Source: Desulfobacterales bacterium (GTDB lineage: Bacteria; Desulfobacterota; Desulfobacteria; Desulfobacterales; UBA11574). Taken from it: DNA of 43,146 bases. Each line of letters starts with the position of its first letter. The stretch's first letter is position 1. The stretch covers positions 1,057,013-1,100,158 of the forward strand of contig CP070768.1 in assembly GCA_020345745.1 (NCBI GenBank), given 5' to 3'. A model generated the notes under the pieces. It saw only the letters and a list, made by a program, of their open reading frames with translations, searched no databases and was not told the DNA's origin. Below, piece by piece: positions 16,677 to 27,398 of the stretch. The position numbers and the translations under genes are program-made.

Positions 16677-17597
16677 ATGTCAAAGCGAAGATTGACAGAA
16701 TTCAAGTCTTTGGAAGCCAACGTCTTTAAATCATTATTTGAGGTACGTACCATCGAAATAATTACAACAGTAAAAGCAATGCAAGAACGCTCCGGGCAAA
16801 TTCGGAGCCAAGGAAAAAGGATTGTTTTTGTTCCAACAATGGGCTTTTTACATGACGGCCACCTATCGCTGATGAGGGAAGGAAAACCCTATGGGGATGA
16901 TTTGGTGGCCAGTATTTTTGTCAATCCAACCCAGTTTGCCCCTGGAGAAGATTTAGCGTCTTATCCCAGAGATGTAGAAAGAGACATCGAACTTACCCAA
17001 TCCGCAGGGGTAAACGCAGTATTTATACCAAACACAAGTGACATGTACGATAAAAATTATCAAACGTATGTCAATGTGGAACAACTGTCAAATCATCTTT
17101 GCGGGATCTCTAGGCCGATATTCTTTAGAGGGGTTGCAAGTATTGTCATAAAGCTATTTAATATTGTCAAACCACATGTGGCTGTTTTCGGACAGAAGGA
17201 CTATCAGCAACTGGTGGTTATCCGTCAAATGGTTCAAGATCTCGATCTTGATATAGAAATTGTCGGCGCCCCTACGATTAGAGAGTCTGATGGCCTTGCC
17301 ATGAGTTCCCGAAACACTTATTTGACAGCGGATCAACGAATTTCTGCACTGACGCTATATCAATCATTGAAAAAGGCCCAGGAAGAAATCGCAAAGGGAG
17401 AGCAAGATGCAACAAGAATTATAGACACAACAAAAGAATTTATTCAATCCCGGCCAGATACAGAAATAGATTACATATCCATCTGTGATCCTGACACGCT
17501 TATCGAAATCAAAACTATTGACAAGCCGGTGCTGATGGCTCTTGCCGTTAAAGTTGGAATAGCCCGCCTAATCGACAACATGATACTTAGCCCATAG
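16677..17597 (+). CDS. panC: Pantothenate synthetase (pantoate-beta-alanine ligase)
   Basis: This enzyme joins pantoate and beta-alanine using ATP, the last step of pantothenate synthesis. The active-site stretches are intact: PTMGFLHDGHLSLMR, FVNPTQFAPGED, AVFGQKDYQQL and MSSRNTYL. The start is a puzzle. Family homology begins at about IEIITTVKAMQ, exactly where GAGG (16740-16743) is followed by 8 bp and an ATC codon (16752-16754), not ATG. The nearest in-frame ATG upstream is 16677, which lacks a ribosome-binding site and adds 25 non-family residues; the next ATG (16779) would cut into the domain. I give 16677 as the formal start; the true one may be the ATC. Confidence 0.9.
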   Translation: MSKRRLTEFKSLEANVFKSLFEVRTIEIITTVKAMQERSGQIRSQGKRIVFVPTMGFLHDGHLSLMREGKPYGDDLVASIFVNPTQFAPGEDLASYPRDVERDIELTQSAGVNAVFIPNTSDMYDKNYQTYVNVEQLSNHLCGISRPIFFRGVASIVIKLFNIVKPHVAVFGQKDYQQLVVIRQMVQDLDLDIEIVGAPTIRESDGLAMSSRNTYLTADQRISALTLYQSLKKAQEEIAKGEQDATRIIDTTKEFIQSRPDTEIDYISICDPDTLIEIKTIDKPVLMALAVKVGIARLIDNMILSP

Positions 17598-17661
17598 TAA
17601 TCCTATCATGCTACTATTTATTATATAGATATTGCTATTCTCACATCAAAGGAGATCATTT

Positions 17662-20131
<2,470 letters not shown>

Positions 20132-20209
20132 GTTGGGTGTCGCCCTGCTTGCTATCCAAAAGGAGTGACCAGGGGCACGAGTCGGAAGGTTCTATTTGAA
20201 ATACTGGAA

Positions 20210-20265
20210 TAAAAAGCCATAAAGCCCGAGCATAAGAATTCAACCCGAACGATAGGAAAGTTACC
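20210..20265 (+). repeat. R3 repeat, one arm
   Basis: TAAAAAGCCATAAAGCCCGA, then CAACCCGAA and GGAAAGTTAC, matches the block at 25098-25151 and the right arm at 41442-41482. It lies in the 160-bp gap between ahcY and hypC. The opposite arm is not evident here. Confidence 0.55.
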
Positions 20266-20291
20266 CTTTAAAATATCTGAAACGTTTAATC

Positions 20292-20525
20292 ATGTGCCTT
20301 GCTATTCCGTCTAAAATTGTAAAAATAGAAAACCATATGGCAACAATCGACGTTGATGGGGTTAAAAGAGAAGCCAGCCTGCTGTTGTTAGATGAACCGA
20401 AGGTTGGTGATTACGTTATCGTACATGCGGGCTTTGCCATCCATAAAATTGATGAAGCAGATGCCTTGGAATCGTTAAAGCTGTTACGTGAAGCTGTCTC
20501 GATATCATTCGAGAAAAAGCCTTAG
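20292..20525 (+). CDS. hypC: Hydrogenase maturation factor HypC (HypC/HybG/HupF family)
   Basis: A 77-residue chaperone starting MCLAIPSKIV. Cys2 is the conserved residue that, with HypD, carries the Fe(CN)2CO unit to the large subunit of [NiFe] hydrogenase. The small beta-barrel core includes VGDYVIVHAGFAIHKIDE, which is typical. It opens the hypC-F-D-E cluster. No strong ribosome-binding site precedes the ATG. Confidence 0.96.
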   Translation: MCLAIPSKIVKIENHMATIDVDGVKREASLLLLDEPKVGDYVIVHAGFAIHKIDEADALESLKLLREAVSISFEKKP

Positions 20526-20583
20526 ACCGGATTTTTTCCGGAATAAAAGCTTTTATCATAAAAACACCTCATCTGTTCAAATA

Positions 20584-22866
20584 ATGACCATGCCAGAAGA
20601 TCATATTGCCAGAAGAGTCGAAATCAATGGCATCGTTCAAGGCGTCGGCTTTCGACCTTTTGTTTATCAATTGGCATCTCAGTATAATATCAAAGGAAAC
20701 GCTGCCAATACCTCCTCCGGCGTATCGATACACATCCAAGGAACAAAAAAAAACGTCGAATCCTATTGCCGCGATCTTTCAGAAAAAAGCCCTCCGCTAG
20801 CCCGCATCACGGATATTTCCTTTTATAACGAACGGTTAAATGAATACCAGGATTTTAAAATTCTATCTAGCAAAAAGCCGTCGGTCATGAATACACTGAT
20901 ATCCTCCGATACCTCTGTCTGCGATGACTGCCTGCATGAACTATTCGATCCTCATGATCGCCGCTTTAAGTATCCGTTTATCAACTGTACCAACTGCGGG
21001 CCTAGATATACAATTATCGATGATATTCCGTACGATCGACAGAAAACATCCATGAAGCACTTTGCTATGTGCCGAGCTTGCCAGACTGAATATGAAGACC
21101 CTGCAAATAGAAGGTTTCATGCTCAACCGAATGCCTGCAAAGCGTGTGGCCCCCATGTCAGCTTATTCGACAACACGGGGAAAATGATATCAACTTCAAA
21201 CGCCATTGAAAAGACCGCAACCCTTTTAAAACAAGGACATATTGTCGCCATCAAAGGGCTTGGCGGGTTCCATTTGGCATCAGATTCGGAAAATGATCGT
21301 GCTGTTGTAGCTTTACGCAAGCGAAAACATCGAGAAGAAAAGCCTTTTGCTATCATGTCGTATGATGTCGATCGCATTCGGGAATATGCTCACATTGAAC
21401 CCGAAGAAGAAACGCTCCTTACATCACATCAGCGTCCCATCGTCCTTTTAAGAAAAAAGCTGCCGAATGTGATTTCACAAGCCGTAGCCCCTCGAAATCG
21501 GTATTTTGGCACCATGTTGCCTTACACCCCACTTCACTATCTACTATTGAGCCATGATTTTACCGCACTTGTATTGACTAGCGGCAACTTAAGCGAAGAA
21601 CCGATCGCCATTGATAATGAAGAGGCGTTTAATCGACTCTCCCATATCGCTGATTATTTTTTGACCCACAATCGGGATATCTATTTGCGCAGCGATGATT
21701 CCATTGTCAAAAGAACCGCGCGCGCAACACGGTTAATCAGACGCTCAAGGGGATATATTCCGGTCCCGGTCCCGCTTTATAAAACGGTCCCTCCTATATT
21801 GGCTTGCGGAGCTGAAATCAAAAATACCATTTGCCTAACCAAAAAGAACCAGGCATTTTTGAGCCAGCACATTGGTGATCTTGAAAATCTAGCGTCTTAC
21901 GATTTTTATCGGTTGACGATTCGGCATATGAAAAAAATATTGGACATCAATCCACAAATTATCGCTTTCGACCTTCACCCGGATTATTTGAGCACCCGAT
22001 ATGCCCAGGAGCAGCAAGATATTAAAAAAATTGAAGTTCAACATCACCACGCCCATATCGTCAGTGCCATGACCGAAAACATGCTGGATGATCAAGTCAT
22101 CGGGCTGGCATTCGATGGTACTGGATATGGAACAGACGGGACCATATGGGGCGGAGAAGTCCTTGTTGCTGAATTTGGAACGTTTTCCAGGGTAGCTCAC
22201 TTTTCATATGTGCCTATGCCTGGCGGCGCGGCAGCCGTAAAGGAACCTTGGCGAATGGCTATCAGTTATCTTTACGAAGGCTTTGGAGATGGGCTTTGGG
22301 ACATGGATCTTCCATTGTTGCGAGAGGTAGACCACGGCAAGATCAAAATCATTGTCGAAATGATGAATAAAAAAATAAACGCCCCATTAACTTCGAGTCT
22401 TGGTCGACTTTTCGACGGGGTTGCAGCGATCATCGGCATCAGGAATAAAAACGTATTTGAAGGTCAGGCCGCTATGGAACTGGAAATGCTTGCCGATAAA
22501 AATATTAACGCCGTTTATGACTATGACTGGTTAAACGAGGACAGGCATTACATCCCTACCGAGCCGATTATTAGGGGTATTGTCAAAGACATAAAGCAGG
22601 GTATTTCCCCGGCGGTAATCAGTGGCAAATTTCATCAAACATTAATTCATTTGTTTGTCGACCTGTGCGATGTTATTCGAAAAGAGACCGGCTTGAACCG
22701 TGTGGTTTTAAGCGGTGGCGTATTCCAGAACGCTATTTTGCTGAACGGATTAATTATGGCGCTTGAACAAAAACATTTTCAGGTCTTTACGCAAGCCTTA
22801 GTCCCAACGAATGACGGAGGCATTTGTCTCGGCCAGGCGATGGTTGCAGCCGCAGTCGCATCCTAA
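20584..22866 (+). CDS. hypF: Carbamoyltransferase HypF
   Basis: About 760 residues. It converts carbamoyl phosphate to a carbamoyl adenylate and transfers the carbamoyl group to the C-terminal Cys of HypE, the first step of cyanide ligand synthesis for [NiFe] hydrogenases. Domains in order: acylphosphatase-like (GIVQGVGFRPFV), two zinc-finger-like Cys clusters (CDDC...CTNCGPR and CRAC...CKACG), a YrdC-like domain (IKGLGGFHLA...RKRKHREEKPFA), and a Kae1-like domain with HHHAHI and SGGVFQN. The frame is open 96 bp upstream into hypC, but domain homology begins just after MTMPEDH, so I start at 20584. Confidence 0.95.
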   Translation: MTMPEDHIARRVEINGIVQGVGFRPFVYQLASQYNIKGNAANTSSGVSIHIQGTKKNVESYCRDLSEKSPPLARITDISFYNERLNEYQDFKILSSKKPSVMNTLISSDTSVCDDCLHELFDPHDRRFKYPFINCTNCGPRYTIIDDIPYDRQKTSMKHFAMCRACQTEYEDPANRRFHAQPNACKACGPHVSLFDNTGKMISTSNAIEKTATLLKQGHIVAIKGLGGFHLASDSENDRAVVALRKRKHREEKPFAIMSYDVDRIREYAHIEPEEETLLTSHQRPIVLLRKKLPNVISQAVAPRNRYFGTMLPYTPLHYLLLSHDFTALVLTSGNLSEEPIAIDNEEAFNRLSHIADYFLTHNRDIYLRSDDSIVKRTARATRLIRRSRGYIPVPVPLYKTVPPILACGAEIKNTICLTKKNQAFLSQHIGDLENLASYDFYRLTIRHMKKILDINPQIIAFDLHPDYLSTRYAQEQQDIKKIEVQHHHAHIVSAMTENMLDDQVIGLAFDGTGYGTDGTIWGGEVLVAEFGTFSRVAHFSYVPMPGGAAAVKEPWRMAISYLYEGFGDGLWDMDLPLLREVDHGKIKIIVEMMNKKINAPLTSSLGRLFDGVAAIIGIRNKNVFEGQAAMELEMLADKNINAVYDYDWLNEDRHYIPTEPIIRGIVKDIKQGISPAVISGKFHQTLIHLFVDLCDVIRKETGLNRVVLSGGVFQNAILLNGLIMALEQKHFQVFTQALVPTNDGGICLGQAMVAAAVAS

Positions 22867-22885
22867 AATAAAAAGGTGAAAAAAA

Positions 22886-23977
22886 GTGCCCATTAAACAT
22901 TTAGAAGAGTACAGAGATCCTGCGATTGCTCGTAAAATAGTCGAACAGATAACATTTGCTGGCCAAAAACCGATACGCTTGATGGAAGTTTGTGGTACGC
23001 ACACCATGTCTATTTTTAAACACGGTATTCGAGGCCTCTTGCCAGAGACTATCTCGCTGTTATCCGGCCAGGGCTGCCCGGTGTGCGTAACCGCTCAAAA
23101 TGAGATTAATTCATTTATCAGATTATCCCGGTTTGACGATGTCATTATCACTACTTTTGGAGATCTTATCAAGGTCCCTGGTGCCGATTCATCTCTGGAA
23201 AAAGAACGGGCTGACGGCAGAGATATTCGCATCGTATACTCGACATTTGATGCACTCAAGGTCGCTCAAAAAAACCCTTTAAAGAAAGTTGTCTTTCTGG
23301 GAGTGGGTTTTGAAACCACGGCCCCTACCATAGCCGCATCCATACGGTCTGCGGTTGAGATGAAACTTGACAACTATTTTGTCTTCTGTGCCCATAAGCT
23401 GCTTCCGCCGGCCTTAGCTTTTCTAATGGAGGCCAAGGGCACGAAAATCGACGGCTTTATTCTTCCCGGTCATGTTTCCGTCATCATTGGTATAAAAGCA
23501 TATCTTCCTTTTTTTGAACATTATCAAACCCCTTGCGTTATCGCCGGATTTGAGCCGGTAGATATTTTGCAGGCAGTCAACATGCTCGTCGTTCAGATAA
23601 AAACCAACCAACCAAAACTATCTAATGCATATCAGCGAGCCGTAACATTTAACGGAAATCAAAAAGCCCAAAACATTATGAATGACGTCTTTGAAACCAC
23701 TGATGCCAGATGGCGCGGCATCGGTACAATTCCGCAAAGCGGGTTAAAGATTAGAGACGAATTTGCAATCTGCGATGCATCAAAGATGTTCGAAATTAAT
23801 ATGACAGCGTCGTCAGATCCCAAAGGATGCGCCTGTGGCGAGATCCTCACCGGCCAAAAAATACCGACCGATTGCCTACTTTATAGGAAGGCCTGCACTC
23901 CAGAAACGCCCATAGGTCCTTGTATGGTATCCAGCGAAGGGACCTGCGCAGCTTTTTACCGGTATCACCCGATGTGA
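22886..23977 (+). CDS. hypD: Hydrogenase formation protein HypD
   Basis: A 363-residue iron-sulfur protein that with HypC builds the Fe(CN)2CO group. The conserved cysteines are all present: EVCGTHTMSIFKHGIR, SGQGCPVCVT and the C-terminal set with GCACGEILTG, PTDCLLY, ACTPETPIGPCMVS and GTCAAFY, which hold the [4Fe-4S] cluster and redox thiols. The start is GTG 22886 with AAGGTG 7 bp upstream, 19 bp after hypF. hypE starts 14 bp after its stop. Confidence 0.97.
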   Translation: MPIKHLEEYRDPAIARKIVEQITFAGQKPIRLMEVCGTHTMSIFKHGIRGLLPETISLLSGQGCPVCVTAQNEINSFIRLSRFDDVIITTFGDLIKVPGADSSLEKERADGRDIRIVYSTFDALKVAQKNPLKKVVFLGVGFETTAPTIAASIRSAVEMKLDNYFVFCAHKLLPPALAFLMEAKGTKIDGFILPGHVSVIIGIKAYLPFFEHYQTPCVIAGFEPVDILQAVNMLVVQIKTNQPKLSNAYQRAVTFNGNQKAQNIMNDVFETTDARWRGIGTIPQSGLKIRDEFAICDASKMFEINMTASSDPKGCACGEILTGQKIPTDCLLYRKACTPETPIGPCMVSSEGTCAAFYRYHPM

Positions 23978-23991
23978 TCCGAGGTCATAAT

Positions 23992-25002
23992 ATGAAAACA
24001 GATAAAATTCTTTTAGATCACGGCAGCGGCGGAAAAATTGCCCATCGATTGATCGCGGATATGCTGATCCCTAATTTTGATAATCCAATTCTGTCGCAAC
24101 TGGACGACGGTGCTGTATTTGATATGGGAGAACAGCGCCTGGCTTTTTCCACCGACACCTATGTTGTGGATCCCATTTTTTTTCCCGGAGGATGTATCGG
24201 TGATCTTGCCATAAACGGAACCGTTAATGATCTTGCCATGTGCGGATCAACGCCGCTTTATCTTAGTACCGGACTGATTATCGAAGAAGGTTTTCTAATA
24301 AAAGATCTTGAAAAAATATTAAATATGATGCGTATTGCCGCCCATAAAGCGGGCGTACAGGTGGTAACAGGGGATACAAAGGTCGTCCCCAAAGGGGCTG
24401 CTGATAAGATTTTTATCAATACCTCGGGGCTTGGAGTGATATCTGAGCAGGTTAACATTTCCAGTCACAGGGCCTGTATCGGTGATAAAATCATACTCAG
24501 CGGAAGTATTGCCGATCACGGTATGGCAATCTTGACACAAAGAGAAGGGCTGGCCTTTGAGTCTACCATTCAAAGCGACACAGCGCCGTTAAACCGAATG
24601 GTAAAACGTATGCTTGCCACATATCAAGATATTCATGTCCTTCGGGATCCTACTCGTGGCGGAGTTGCCACTGCTTTGAATGAGATTGCGATACAATCGA
24701 GCGTCGGGATATGCGTCTTTGAAGAAAAAATACCGCTTAATGACAATGTTGCGGGAATTTGAGAATTGTTAGGGTTCGATCCCATGTATATCGCTAATGA
24801 AGGAAAATTAATTGCATTTGTCGATTCGACTCACGCCGAAGCGGTCTTAGACGCCATTAAGGAAGACGATTTCGGTAAAGATGCATCGATCATAGGAGAG
24901 GTCGTCTCAGATCATCCACGTCAAGTGATCATGCAAACCCGTATCGGCGGAACCCGAATTGTTGATATGTTGACAGGAGAGCCGCTGCCGAGAATCTGTT
25001 AG
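23992..25002 (+). CDS. hypE: Hydrogenase maturation protein HypE with an in-frame TGA (candidate selenocysteine) at codon 257
   Basis: HypE dehydrates its carbamoylated C-terminal Cys to the thiocyanate that supplies cyanide to the hydrogenase iron. The 336-codon frame is normal in length, starts at ATG 23992 (GAGG 7 bp before), shows the PurM/SelD-like start LLDHGSGGKIAHRLI, and ends with the essential PLPRIC. At 24760-24762 the frame meets TGA, then runs on in the same frame as ELLGFDPMYIANEGKL. The usual sequence there is a conserved Cys followed by E-(I/L)-L-G-(L/F)-D, so TGA replaces that Cys codon (TGC/TGT). Either it is read as selenocysteine, plausible since mvhD here also has such a TGA, or it is a one-base mutation or read error. 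If it is a true stop, the product is a 256-residue protein without its active tail. Confidence 0.9.
24766..24800 (+). promoter_or_regulatory. Weak candidate SECIS-like hairpin after the hypE TGA
   Basis: A lower stem of seven pairs (24766-24772 with 24794-24800, two G-U pairs), a 4-base bulge, and CGAT/ATCG (24777-24780 with 24790-24793) enclose a 9-base loop that starts 18 bases after the TGA. The spacing fits bacterial SECIS elements, but the loop CCCATGTAT lacks the expected early G. A competing GGG/CCC hairpin at 24772-24783 is too near the TGA. Confidence 0.2.
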
Positions 25003-25097
25003 TTTCCGATTCAGAAATAACCCTTTTCCGCAATCTCTGTGTAAACCGTAATTTCTTAAAAACTACAAACAAAAGGACTTCAGATTTTTTCTGAAAG

Positions 25098-25151
25098 AAA
25101 AAGCCTGAAGCCCGCATATGTGATATCAACCCGTGTTTATTGAAAAGTTAC
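25098..25151 (+). repeat. R3 repeat, one arm, before apbE
   Basis: AAAAAGCCTGAAGCCCG, then CAACCCGTG and GAAAAGTTAC, is a diverged copy of the block at 20210-20265. An upstream in-frame GTG (25133) for apbE lies inside this repeat, one reason to prefer the later ATG. The rest of the gap 25003-25198 shows nothing recognisable. Confidence 0.5.
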
Positions 25152-25198
25152 TGTTAATCATCGGAATTACTAAAAATATTATAAGGGATAAGCCGGTT

Positions 25199-26248
25199 AT
25201 GGTTCAAAACTCGCCCCTATTCAACGGCTCTTTTAAATTCATCAATATTGCTTTTCTAGTCTTTTTTATGCTGCTGTTTTCTAGCTGCGGGTTTCAAAAG
25301 GAGGTTTTGCTAACAGGAAAAACCATGGGTACCACGTATCATATTAAGGTGGTTATCGGCTATTTTGAAGACTCCAACGAATTAAAGGATAGAATTGAAC
25401 AAAAGCTAAAAGAAATCAACCACAGCATGTCAACGTTTATACGAGACAGCGAGATAAGCAAGTTTAACGCACTTCGTCGCTCCGGAGAAAAATTTTATAT
25501 CTCTAACGATTTTTTTCATGTTGTAACCGTTGCGGAAAAACTGTTCAGGTTAACGGGTGGTGCATGGGATGGTACCATAAAACCACTAGTAGATCTTTGG
25601 GGTTTTGGCAAATCCAACATACCAAACAAGATCCCATCAGAAAAGGAGATCAAAAATGCATGGTTAAATACCGGATTCCATCATATCGACATCTCTGCCA
25701 ATCGATATCTTGTCAAAAAACAAGGCTCAATATCTCTTGATCTGGCTTCAATCGCAAAAGGATTTGCCGTCGATCAAATGGCAACCATTATCCAAAAATA
25801 CGGTATTCAAAACTTTCTGGTAGAAATAGGCGGTGATGGATATGCTTCGGGATTAAGAAATGACGGTAAACCATGGAAAATTGGTATCAATCAGCCACAT
25901 CCGGACGCACCCGCAGATCAAGTATATAAAGTATTAACTTTACAGAACAAAGCCTTTGCGACAAGTGGTGATTATAGAAACTTTTTCGAACGTAACGGGA
26001 AACGTTTCTCGCACATACTGGACCCTAGAAATGGGTTTCCCGTTAGCAATGGCGTCGTGAGTGTTTCGATACTGGCCGATACATGTACGTTCGCAGATGG
26101 GCTGGCAACCGCAGTGATGGTCTTGGGGCCTGAAGAAGGTCTTGCCCTGGTAAACCGAATTGATAATACGGAATGTTTGATTATCGTTCGGAAAAACGAC
26201 GACACTCTTGTCGATTATTATTCAAAAGGACTTCGGCCGGATGCCTAA
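25199..26248 (+). CDS. apbE: FAD:protein FMN transferase (ApbE family), lipoprotein
   Basis: About 349 residues from ATG 25199. The N-terminus is a lipoprotein signal, a hydrophobic run ending LLFSSCG with Cys as the predicted lipidated residue, so the enzyme faces the periplasm. ApbE enzymes attach FMN covalently to threonines of Rnf/Nqr-type electron-transport subunits. Seen motifs: TGKTMGTTYHIKV, FALW-equivalent DLWGFGKS, DLASIAKGFAVDQ, VEIGGDGYASG, SHILDPRNGFPV and the Mg-binding region ADGLATAVMVLG. It follows hypE but is separated from it by an R3 repeat. An R1 element begins 12 bp after its stop. Confidence 0.95.
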   Translation: MVQNSPLFNGSFKFINIAFLVFFMLLFSSCGFQKEVLLTGKTMGTTYHIKVVIGYFEDSNELKDRIEQKLKEINHSMSTFIRDSEISKFNALRRSGEKFYISNDFFHVVTVAEKLFRLTGGAWDGTIKPLVDLWGFGKSNIPNKIPSEKEIKNAWLNTGFHHIDISANRYLVKKQGSISLDLASIAKGFAVDQMATIIQKYGIQNFLVEIGGDGYASGLRNDGKPWKIGINQPHPDAPADQVYKVLTLQNKAFATSGDYRNFFERNGKRFSHILDPRNGFPVSNGVVSVSILADTCTFADGLATAVMVLGPEEGLALVNRIDNTECLIIVRKNDDTLVDYYSKGLRPDA

Positions 26249-26259
26249 TAAAGAATATA

Positions 26260-26401
26260 GAGACCTTTGAAAAACACCCTCTTTTGTCCAACCTCTGTGT
26301 CAGGCTCAAATTTTAATCCGCGGAATACTCAATGTATGCCTGTGGTTAAAATTTTCGTCTTCCTTGATCTTAAACAAAATTGAATGCTTTTCAAAGGTCT
26401 C
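26260..26401 (+). repeat. R1 repeat element, complete copy (142 bp), plus orientation
   Basis: It starts GAGACCTTTGAAAAACACC and ends GCTTTTCAAAGGTCTC, with imperfect terminal inverted repeats. The interior reads CTGTGTCAGGCTCAAATTTT, ACTCAATGTATG, then TGTGGTTAAAATTTTCG, all shared with the reverse complement of 7099-7240. It begins 12 bp after the apbE stop and lies on the 3' side of the ferritin-like gene. No flanking direct repeat is evident. Confidence 0.85.
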
Positions 26402-26432
26402 ACAAATTTAACAATGAAAAAAGAGAGACCGT

Positions 26433-26909
26433 TCACCTTTTCAAAGCCAGCAACTCTTCGCTTAACATGGTGATATGCCTCATTTCTTCTTCGATAATTT
26501 CATCGACTTTGCTCCTTCCCAGACGCTCAGGAACAGTATTTTTCATACCCAAATAAAAGACGATTGAATCTTTTTCCGCTGTAATGGCTGCTTTTAAAAT
26601 CTCTTCCAGCGATGAGGCATCGATCTTTTTTTCAAAAAAGATACGGATATCTGCCAGGGCGCGAAGATAAAGTTCGACTTCACCATCCGGATCAAAGACC
26701 GTCATTTCTTTCTCCTGATCCGACAATTGGCTTCTAATGGATGCAAAATATTTTTCGTGTTTACTTTCCATATCTGCCAGTTTCGACAAAAAATCTTTTG
26801 CCCGAGGATCAGTAACATTTTCCGCGGCGGCGGTGTAAAACTGATATCCGTTTCTCTCTATCTGTTCCGCCATTTTCAATATTTCGTTTGCATTAAAATC
26901 ATACGTCAT
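26433..26909 (-). CDS. Ferritin-like / rubrerythrin-type diiron protein
   Basis: A 158-residue, all-helical protein. The probable diiron ligands are Glu in MAEQIERNGYQFY, the ExxH of DMESKHEKYF, a Glu in AITAEKDSIVFY, and EEEMRHITML near the end, the usual spacing of the rubrerythrin four-helix bundle. It lacks the C-terminal rubredoxin domain of classic rubrerythrins, so it is a short ferritin-like relative. The family commonly acts in peroxide reduction or iron handling in anaerobes; its exact role here is inferred. It is a single gene on the minus strand, set between two R1 repeats in the same orientation. Confidence 0.85.
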   Translation of the reverse strand: MTYDFNANEILKMAEQIERNGYQFYTAAAENVTDPRAKDFLSKLADMESKHEKYFASIRSQLSDQEKEMTVFDPDGEVELYLRALADIRIFFEKKIDASSLEEILKAAITAEKDSIVFYLGMKNTVPERLGRSKVDEIIEEEMRHITMLSEELLALKR

Positions 26910-26986
26910 TGTTCAAACCTTTCTTTTTATAATACCTTTGAAAAACTCCATCTTTTATTTAATCTCTGTGTCTGGCTAAAATTTTA

Positions 26987-27092
26987 CCGGTTTGCTCTCT
27001 GCAGCCCCTTCCTTTAGGGCGGGAGCGAAGGGAGCTATATAAGAATGAAAACATCCTTACCGGGAAGCCCGCCCATTTGGGCGGAAAGCTTC
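26987..27092. repeat. Insert 1 within the R1 copy, with a hairpin end
   Basis: About 106 bp, richer in G and C than its host, placed after the AAAATTTTA of R1. It contains CCGCCCA/TGGGCGG (27069-27084) nested in GAAGC/GCTTC arms, a stable hairpin. The exact limits are uncertain by a few bases. No coding frame of note. Confidence 0.5.
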
Positions 27093-27127
27093 AATCCTCG
27101 AAATACTCAATGTATGTCTGTGGTTAA

Positions 27128-27187
27128 TCCCGCCATGGCGGGATCGACTTCCCCTCCGGGGCGTAGGCCCCACGGGCCGGAGGCTTG
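27128..27187. repeat. Insert 2 within the R1 copy: GC-rich palindromes
   Basis: About 60 bp of distinctly GC-rich sequence in place of the AT-rich R1 section after TGTGGTTAA. It carries an 18-bp perfect palindrome (27127-27144, centre CCCGCCATGGCGGG) and CCTCCGG/CCGGAGG arms. Its composition is unlike anything else in the window, pointing to a separate origin from the R1 host. Confidence 0.5.
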
Positions 27188-27332
27188 ACCTTGGATAAAA
27201 CTGAACATTTTTCAAAGGTCTCTTTGTATTATGACCAAAATAAATGACCAAGCCAAAACGGTTTTCAAAATTACCAATCGACTTTAAAGTCAAGCCGGAG
27301 CGGCGGCTTTAAGCGCTGGAATATATAGAATA

Positions 27333-27370
27333 ATTCGAGGATTGAAACCATCGCTCCAACACAGAGATTA
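27333..27370 (-). repeat. Degenerate R1 internal fragment
   Basis: ATTCGAGGATTGAAACC followed by ACACAGAG resembles the R1 interior read in reverse. Between the larger R1 copy and this fragment lies a 12-bp palindrome GACTTTAAAGTC (27280-27291). Together with the copy at 26931-27222 it accounts for most of the 489-bp non-coding stretch 26910-27398; the remainder shows nothing recognisable. Confidence 0.4.
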
Positions 27371-27398
27371 GGATCCAGGGATAATTTTGAAAATAATT

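Larger units (their letters stand above)
26931..27222 (+). repeat. R1 repeat element expanded by two inserts (292 bp)
   Basis: The left end (ACCTTTGAAAAACTCC), the middle (AATCCTCGAAATACTCAATG) and the right end (AAACTGAACATTTTTCAAAG) follow R1 closely. Two foreign segments interrupt it: one of about 106 bp at 26987-27092 and one of 60 bp at 27128-27187. Without them it would have the usual size of about 130-140 bp. It has the same orientation as 26260-26401. Confidence 0.75.

Noticed and set aside
17598-17661. SAM riboswitch ahead of metK
   Set aside because: The gap is only 64 bp and has no conserved SAM-binding core that I can recognise.
24772-24790. tRNA T-arm-like GGGTTCGATCCC within hypE
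   Set aside because: No acceptor, D or anticodon arms can be drawn around it, and it codes for the conserved HypE sequence LGFDPM.
24766-25002. A separate small gene starting at a TTG after the hypE TGA
   Set aside because: The sequence is the C-terminal fifth of HypE in the same frame as the upstream part, so it is the continuation of hypE and not a new gene.
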